Positions 1-5,400 of a stretch of 6,148 nt of DNA are shown in pieces. This stretch comes from Rhizobium sp. Q54. Lineage in GTDB: Bacteria > Pseudomonadota > Alphaproteobacteria > Rickettsiales > UBA1997. Under the pieces are notes generated by a model, which saw only the letters and a list, made by a program, of their open reading frames with translations, was not told the DNA's origin and searched no databases. The stretch spans positions 1 to 6,148 of the forward strand of contig CAMBES010000084.1 of assembly GCA_945865855.1 (NCBI GenBank). The letters run 5' to 3'. Made by a program: the position numbers and the translations under genes. How positions within the stretch are numbered: the stretch's first letter is position 1; each line of letters begins with the position of its first letter.

Positions 1-215
1 GCCATGCGCTCTGCTTCAGCAACAACATTGGTGATTGATTTTTGCGCCAAGCGCATGTCGGAAATTGCACTCGCCAAAATTCCGCGCGATTCTTTGTGGC
101 CGTAACCAAGAATTTTTACATCATCGCCATTGATCGCCGCAATTACGCAAACCACCTTGGATGAGCCCATATCAAGACATGCGACGATTTTTCCTTTTTG
201 CGATTTTTTCGGCAT
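1..215 (-). CDS. ftsA: Cell division protein FtsA, N-terminal part (truncated by window edge)
   Basis: FtsA is the actin-like, membrane-tethered ATPase that anchors FtsZ at the division site and recruits later divisome proteins. Only the first 71 codons are visible, read by hand from the ATG at 213-215. After a short basic leader (MPKKSQKGK) comes IVACLDMGSSKVVCVIAAI, which matches the phosphate-1 strand-loop of the FtsA/actin/Hsp70 fold (usual form: LDIGTTKV). It is followed by GYGHKESRGI and a helix ending AEAERMA, both typical of the FtsA 1A domain. The start is fixed: the codon before the ATG is the ftsQ stop (TAA at 216-218), so no upstream start is possible in this frame. No Shine-Dalgarno-like GGAG is seen upstream, which suggests translation coupled to ftsQ. 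Its place after ftsQ is the classical dcw order. The 3' end lies outside the window. Confidence 0.93.
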   Translation of the reverse strand, partial: MPKKSQKGKIVACLDMGSSKVVCVIAAINGDDVKILGYGHKESRGILASAISDMRLAQKSITNVVAEAERM

Positions 216-1070
216 TTAGAGATTTTTTAATTCTTTGATCACGGAATCATTATACTCGAGATAAATCTTGTCGGCAATGCGCAAGTCAATGATTTTTAAT
301 CCCAGGAGAGATCCCTGCATGTTATTAATTTTAATCAAACGTTGCCAAGCTTCAGAGATATTGTTCTCTGGCAATTTGATTAACAGTCCATTTTCAAAAC
401 GAATATCCCATCTGCGATCACCCACCCAGGTTGCTGAAAAAACATTTTCACTCAATTTTGGGTCGATCACAAAAATATTAAAAAGTGATCTAACGTTAGT
501 ATTGGCACCCTTCCCCGACAATGTCACCATGTTGCAAAATTCTTCCTGATCTTCGAATGGAACAATATTTCCATCCTTATCAATCAAATATTTTCTACCG
601 TCATTTTGCCAAATTGCGAAAGGTGCGAACTCAACAATCGTAATATTTAAAGTGTTGGGAAGGCTGCGCGTAATCGTAATTTGACTCACCCAAGGCAATT
701 GAGTTTTTATTTCATCTACTAAATTTTGAATCAAAAATTCTGGCTTACTTTTTTTGCTTTCATTGATCGCGGTAATGATCTGATCCTTGGATATGCGGCT
801 ATTGCCGACGATATTTATTTGTGCTAACTCGCCGTAATTTGAGTTAAGCTGCTTGAAAAAATAGACGCGAGATTGCGAATAAAATTTCTGCAAAATATCT
901 GGCTTAAAAAGCTTTAATGAGATGAAAACTAAGATGAGTAAAAAAGCTAAAACTAGGCCACACTTGATCAGAATTGGCTTAACTTTTTGACTAAAAAAAA
1001 TTCTTACGCGACGTAAAATGGGGCTGGTGAGAAGAAAGTTTTTAAATAATTCACTTAAGTTTTTTTTCAT
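216..1070 (-). CDS. ftsQ: Cell division protein FtsQ
   Basis: FtsQ is the bitopic inner-membrane divisome scaffold that links early and late division proteins (with FtsB/FtsL). The 284-residue product has the full family layout: a cytoplasmic basic tail (1-32), one membrane helix (about 33-54, LVLAFLLILVFISL), a POTRA domain (about 84-148, opening INIVGNSRISKDQI and containing LPWVSQITITRSLPNTL) and a periplasmic beta domain (about 150-275) with YLIDKDGNIV, RRWDIRFENGLLIKLPE and IDLRIADKIYLEY. The RRWD.R..NG and IDLR blocks are typical of alphaproteobacterial FtsQ. Length is in the normal range. The ATG at 1068-1070 is the only ATG after an in-frame stop at 1113-1115; no clear ribosome binding site precedes it. 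It sits 140 bases after ddl and directly abuts ftsA, with the stop and the next start adjacent and in the same frame. Confidence 0.95.
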   Translation of the reverse strand: MKKNLSELFKNFLLTSPILRRVRIFFSQKVKPILIKCGLVLAFLLILVFISLKLFKPDILQKFYSQSRVYFFKQLNSNYGELAQINIVGNSRISKDQIITAINESKKSKPEFLIQNLVDEIKTQLPWVSQITITRSLPNTLNITIVEFAPFAIWQNDGRKYLIDKDGNIVPFEDQEEFCNMVTLSGKGANTNVRSLFNIFVIDPKLSENVFSATWVGDRRWDIRFENGLLIKLPENNISEAWQRLIKINNMQGSLLGLKIIDLRIADKIYLEYNDSVIKELKNL

Positions 1071-1210
1071 TTTTCTGTTCGCGCGACCTATGAAATGATA
1101 AAGTTTTTTTACTTATTGCTATTTTTTCCTGATTCCCACTTTCGTGCTGATGATGCTTTAAGTAAGAGCTCTAAATGCCATCCAAGCAAAAATGTTGACA
1201 CAGGAAAATT
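1071..1210. other. Intergenic gap between ddl and ftsQ
   Basis: This is the only non-coding gap in the window. I looked for a promoter, terminator or small gene and found none that is convincing. On the minus strand there is a TATCAT-like hexamer about 30 bases before ftsQ, but no matching -35 box. No GC-rich hairpin followed by T residues is present. The ddl frame stays open for 33 codons after its stop, and a degenerate hairpin lies at 1132-1151. Because ftsQ is separated from ddl here while every other junction is tight, an ftsQA promoter could lie in this gap, but that is inference from spacing only. Confidence 0.6.
1132..1151. repeat. Possible decayed copy of a dispersed palindromic repeat
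   Basis: The plus strand reads ATTCCCAC, a TTTC loop, then GTGCTGAT. The arms pair at six of eight positions (one as G-T), with two mismatches. This resembles the intergenic palindrome of the type ATTCCCGC-TTTC-GCGGGAAT that I recall as common in many proteobacterial genomes, including obligate intracellular ones, but with a damaged right arm. The resemblance is from memory, the element is short, and chance is a real alternative. It may also fold weakly in RNA between ddl and ftsQ. Confidence 0.3.
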
Positions 1211-2179
1211 CTATTCGCAGCGTGCATTTTTTACTAAAAACTCAACGATTTCTTCGAAAGAAATTCCGACATGTTTGGCAATTTTTGGCACTAAAGAAGT
1301 TTCAGTAAAACCAGGATGAGTGTTGGTCTCGAGCAAATAAAAATTATCGTCGCCGCCGTCTTTATTATTCAAAATAAAATCAATTCTGCTGACGCCGCGA
1401 CAACCAACAACAGCATGACAACGCTCGGCCAAATCCAGAACTTCCGCATATTTTTTTGCACTGATTTCGGCAGGCATGATGTAATCTGTCATGCCGGCGG
1501 TGTATTTACATTTGTAATCGTAGAACAAGCCGTGCGGCCTTACCTCTATTGCACCAAGAGCTTTTCCATCCATCACCGCAACTTGAATTTCTTGCCCAGC
1601 TAAATATTTTTCGACAATGACTTCGTCGCCATATTTCCACTCATATTTTGCGAAATCGAATTGCATGTTTGGCAAGATAACTTCAACACCAACTGACGAT
1701 CCCTCGCTAATTGGCTTAATCACCAAAGGTTTGCCGATGGCGAAAATTTTTTCTTTATTTCGTGCATCTTCTTTATCCACTGCTTCTTTATTCCCTAAGT
1801 CTTTATCCCCTGCACCCTTCTTCAAAATTTCATAATGCGGCGATTTTACGCCGACAGTTGTACAAATTTTTCTCGTCAAAACCTTATCCATGCAAATCGC
1901 TGAGGCGACAATTCCGGAGTGAGTGTAGGGAATTTGCAGAATATCTAAAATGCCCTGAACTCGACCATCCTCACCATATTTACCATGCAGTGCATTGAAG
2001 ACGATGTCGGGCTTTACTTCTTGCAGCTGCGTAAAAATTTCGCGGGAAAAATCGATCTTGGTGGCCTTGTAACCTAACTTGTTAAGCGCTGCAAAAACTG
2101 CTTCGCCCGAACGCAAAGAAACTTCCCGCTCTGAATTCCAGCCGCCCATAAGCACGGCGATATGTTTATTATTTATCAT
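1211..2179 (-). CDS. ddl: D-alanine--D-alanine ligase
   Basis: Ddl joins two D-alanines using ATP, making the dipeptide that MurF adds to the peptidoglycan precursor in the cytoplasm. The 322-residue product has the whole ATP-grasp fold. The N-terminal block is IAVLMGGWNSEREVSLRSG, with Glu17 matching E. coli Glu15. Next come LHGKYGEDG and the alphaproteobacterial-type THSGIVASAICMDK. The ATP-binding loop is KPISEGSSVGV (Lys155, Ser161-Ser162). The omega loop FYDYKCKY has Tyr226 at the place of E. coli Tyr216, which fits D-Ala rather than D-lactate specificity. The metal site is SRIDF (Arg265, Asp267) and LETNTHPG (Glu284, Asn286). The ATG at 2177-2179 was chosen because Ddl proteins start just before IAVL; a start at 2221 would add 14 residues read out of frame through the preceding gene. 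The gene overlaps the DUF2610-like gene by 11 bases. An in-frame repeat lengthens the loop at residues 124-143. Confidence 0.96.
   Translation of the reverse strand: MINNKHIAVLMGGWNSEREVSLRSGEAVFAALNKLGYKATKIDFSREIFTQLQEVKPDIVFNALHGKYGEDGRVQGILDILQIPYTHSGIVASAICMDKVLTRKICTTVGVKSPHYEILKKGAGDKDLGNKEAVDKEDARNKEKIFAIGKPLVIKPISEGSSVGVEVILPNMQFDFAKYEWKYGDEVIVEKYLAGQEIQVAVMDGKALGAIEVRPHGLFYDYKCKYTAGMTDYIMPAEISAKKYAEVLDLAERCHAVVGCRGVSRIDFILNNKDGGDDNFYLLETNTHPGFTETSLVPKIAKHVGISFEEIVEFLVKNARCE
1752..1814. repeat. In-frame 15/18-base minisatellite inside ddl
   Basis: On the plus strand TCTTTAT begins at 1752, 1770, 1785 and 1800, giving units of 18, 15, 15 and 15 bases. All periods are multiples of three, so the ddl frame is kept. 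In the protein this gives four charged units around residues 124-144: GDKDL, GNKEA, VDKEDA and RNKEK, each with an (N/D)K(E/D) core. The block lies in the loop between the N-terminal domain and the central ATP-grasp domain. The stretch from Gly110 to Pro156 is about nine residues longer than the same stretch of E. coli DdlB as I recall it. Slipped-strand expansion is the likely origin. Confidence 0.8.
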
Positions 2180-2486
2180 TTTTTTCTGAATCTTTTGAAA
2201 GTTCGGTGGCCTTGTTGGCATCTTCGGCGATCGTATTTGCAGATCTAAGTTCTGCGATTACATACTCACAAAGATCTTCAAACGGCACGCGATTTTTTTC
2301 TGATATTTCCACCAATTTCGCGAAAGAATTCATTATTTCCGGCGGAATATTTCCGTTCCTAGATGTGGCTAACCATTTACTTTGAAAAGCAAGTGGATGA
2401 GAGCCTGTAGCAGGATTTCCAACATAAAGATCGACCGGTGCTTTCTGTCCACCAAAATCACAATTTGCGGTAAATTTTTTGACCAT
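2169..2486 (-). CDS. DUF2610-like small conserved protein
   Basis: This 105-residue soluble protein has no signal peptide or membrane segment and no known function. Its body (about 1-80) shows KKFTANCDFGGQKAPVDLYVG, then SHPLAFQSKWLA, then GNIPPEIMNSFAKLVEISEKNRVPFEDLCEYVIAEL. From memory this matches the DUF2610 family, which is found in proteobacteria and is familiar from Rickettsia genomes close to VirB6 genes; no search was possible here. The last 24 residues are a charged, probably disordered tail in which the ddl start codon is embedded. The ATG at 2484-2486 is separated from the virB6 stop by one AAT codon and is in the same frame. Close coupling to virB6 suggests a cytoplasmic partner or accessory of the secretion system, but that is inference only. 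No strong ribosome binding site is seen. Confidence 0.8.
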   Translation of the reverse strand: MVKKFTANCDFGGQKAPVDLYVGNPATGSHPLAFQSKWLATSRNGNIPPEIMNSFAKLVEISEKNRVPFEDLCEYVIAELRSANTIAEDANKATELSKDSEKNDK

Positions 2487-2489
2487 ATT

Positions 2490-5400
2490 TTAATCTTTTT
2501 TAACTGGATTCTCCACAATTGGATTACTCTCAGAGGCTGGATTGTTATCAATTGGATTCTTCTTAGGAGCTGGATGTTGTTCAGAGAATCTTTTAAAATC
2601 ATCTGGGGTTTCTAGATATTTAAAGCGTGTTTCCAGACCTATATTTCCTTTTACGGCTTCTTCTCCATTTGTAATATTATCAACGATCTCCTGCATCTCA
2701 CCGACTTTTTCCTGTTTGTTTTTGATTTTGGAGTAAAGTTGTTGCACTGCAACTGTTGCTTTTCGGTGATCTTTATAAACTTCACTACCAATAAGATCTT
2801 TTCGCGCCGCTGCTATCTCGCTGTTAATTTTCTTTAAAGTCACTGGATTTTTTTCTTGCTTCCTTTTCTCTTCCAATTCTCCAATTTCAATTTTTTTAGA
2901 ATTTACTGCACCCTTATTTTTATTTACTTCTTTCATTGCCCTTTTTCGAGCAAGTCCCAATTCATTAATTTCTCCGTTGTTAACTGCAATTTCCTTGGTC
3001 ATTTGATTTTTCAAGGTTGTAGACGAAGATTTGCGATTCTTAGGATAAGGATTTAGATCTATCTTTTTGGCAAAAGTTTTGAATTCCTGCCCAGCTTTTC
3101 TAATTGCACCTAAGACTGGGCCACTGCTTGCATCAATCTCATCAATCTCTTTTGCATTATCAGCATCGAGTTGAGCCAGATAATTTTCTCTTTCTGTAGG
3201 GGCTTTATTAGCGACAATCTTTTTATCTGCTTTAATTTCTGCAGCGCGTCTGTTTATCATTTTACTCTCTTCTTTATCTCTAAACATTTCTGTCGATAAT
3301 TTGCCGATTGATCCCTCTTGTATTAATTGATCTCTTGCTTCTTTTTGATCTTTGTCGCCACCGGATAATATGTTTGACATTTCTTTAGCTGGGTTGACAT
3401 CAATTCCTGTCGTCGCTTTAATTGCCACACTTGCTCCGAAGTTTAATGCTTCATTTACAAGTCCTTTTCCTTCCCCATAGGGATTCAGCTTTATAAGCGA
3501 TACCTTCCCGTCATAAACTTGTCCGGCACTTCTGTTAACTTGCATCTCGCCACTTTTATGTTTTGCTAAGTTTTCTTCTCTTTGTTCTGGAGTTGAATTT
3601 TTCATCAGTGACTTGAACTCTTTTCCAGATAATTTTCCGGTCTCGCCAGCAGCTTGTTCTGCCGCAGATTTACTAAATGTTCCTCGGTTCTTAACTGCGT
3701 TATACAGCGCTCCAGGCACATCTCTAGCTCCACCGATTTTTGCACCTTTGCTGTTTAATATTTTATCGGCTTTTTCACCTGTTATTCCCCTATCTGATAA
3801 ATATTTTTCTTGTCCTTCTTTTGCCGCTTTCGCAGATCCAGCCGCCGAACTATCTCCGGTCTCTGCCCTATATTTGCTTGCAGCCGCTTTACCTGCAGAA
3901 ATCGCACCTCTTGCATTAGAAGAAACTGAGGCATCTTCTTTAGTTTTAGCTGCACGCCTTTCATCAGCAGCCTTTCCATGATCGAATAGTTTGTCATCAA
4001 GCCTGCCGACCGTTTTATCGTAGATTCCAAATTCTTTATCAATTTCTTTAGCTGCTTTGCCAGCTGCCTTGGAAACGGCAGCGGCGGCATCAGAAATGCC
4101 CTTGCTCATTGCACTAGCACTGAGACCACCAGAAATACTCGCAGCCATATCAGTCATAAAACCTATAAACTGCTTCATCAGCGAGGAGATTACCCAGATA
4201 AATAAAATCGTGAAGATTGAAGGAATTCCTTCTGGATTGCCAATATTGCCGACTTGCGAATTGGCATTAGTACGCGGAGGCAATGAGGATATCGTCCAGA
4301 AGGACATTAGAGAAACTCTGGTAATGCCAAGATTCATCACCCAGACTTCATCCCAACAAACCTTATAGCCAAGAGACATTTTGATCACTTCATACATCAG
4401 CATGTTGAAGAAGGCCAAAGTAATAAGAAGAAAAATTTGCTGCAGAGAAAAGCCAATCAATTGCTTCAGCCAATTATCAAACATATCTTTGGTTTGATTG
4501 AAAAGCAGGAAGACAAAGAAGATTGGGCCAACCACAAACATGATCGAGATGAAAACCTGCGCAGTGAGATAAAGCAGAACGGCATTTGCAACTGCATAAA
4601 TGTAGTGCATGAAGCTCCACAAAATTATCAGACAATAAGCCCAGCCAAAAATGCTCGCGAAGAACAATGCATAAATCTTCTTCTGAACCGCAGATGAGAA
4701 GAATAAATTGAAGACGTTGTCGACACTGGTGAAAAGAACTGATTTGTCATAAAGATTACCCGACTCGATTGCAGCGGCTAGATCAGGCGATTCATCGAAC
4801 GATGCCGCCATCATGAATGAGAGGTAATCCGTTCCTTCTTTAAAGAAGGAGACGAAAAACATTTGGAACCATTCCCAACCCGTCTCTCCAACCATTAAAT
4901 AAACGAAAGCAATCTTGAAGATGCGGGTAATTATTTCCGTTTGATTTAATTCACTGACACCGAGCAAATAACCAACACCCCAGAAGGTAATCATCACTAC
5001 TAAACTTACGCTGAGGATTGCTTTATAGCGCGGATCAGCGATCAATAATTTATAAATTCTTTCCGATTGACCGATTGTTGATTCATCTTTAGCTGTATCT
5101 GGGTCATCTTGCTTACCATCCATCACTTCAATTACCGGCTTTACCACTGCACTGATAACACTGGAGAGCGAGCCAGCACTTGTATTTTTTACTTTAACGG
5201 TGACGTAATATTCACCTGAATTGTTGGAGTATTTATTGGCGCAATAAAATTGCTTTTGGCACGAATCGGATCCTGGAGTTTCATTGCTTTCACAAGTTTT
5301 GCCGACATTTGTGGCTATTGTAGAGTTATAATAAGGATTATCCAACTTGATGCCATCATTATCCCCAGATCCACTAATAGAACAGTTCGCAATTTCTGGA

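Noticed and set aside
268..549. Plus-strand 93-codon frame opposite ftsQ
   Set aside because: Antisense to a complete, recognisable FtsQ and without any family resemblance.
1167..1174. Palindrome AGAGCTCT in the intergenic gap as a possible operator
   Set aside because: Only eight bases; the flanks do not extend the symmetry, so it is compatible with chance.
1195..1200. Perfect TTGACA on the plus strand
   Set aside because: There is no -10 box at the right spacing, and it would drive transcription against ddl with no gene to serve.
1095..1319. Plus-strand reading frame of 74 codons over the ddl-ftsQ gap
   Set aside because: It runs antisense into the end of ddl and looks like no family; part of it (DSHFRADD) is the kind of false peptide produced by dispersed palindromic repeats.
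2180..2221. Earlier ATG for ddl at 2221 giving a 336-residue protein
   Set aside because: The 14 extra residues are the out-of-frame reading of the DUF2610-like gene's tail, and Ddl proteins normally begin just before the IAVL strand, which fits the ATG at 2179.
2369..2615. Short frames on both strands over the virB6 tail with repeated Ile-Gln-Leu or Trp-Ile patterns
   Set aside because: The pattern comes from the tandem repeat read in other frames; the virB6 frame explains it with the Asn-Pro tail.
3782..4090. Minus-strand 102-codon frame inside virB6
   Set aside because: A different frame of the same Ala/Lys-rich stretch, wholly inside the long virB6 frame; no start signal or family resemblance.
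3613..4368. Plus-strand reading frames rich in Ala, Pro and Ser opposite virB6
   Set aside because: They are complements of the Ala-rich virB6 coding sequence; the minus-strand frame continues on both sides and holds the recognisable membrane protein.
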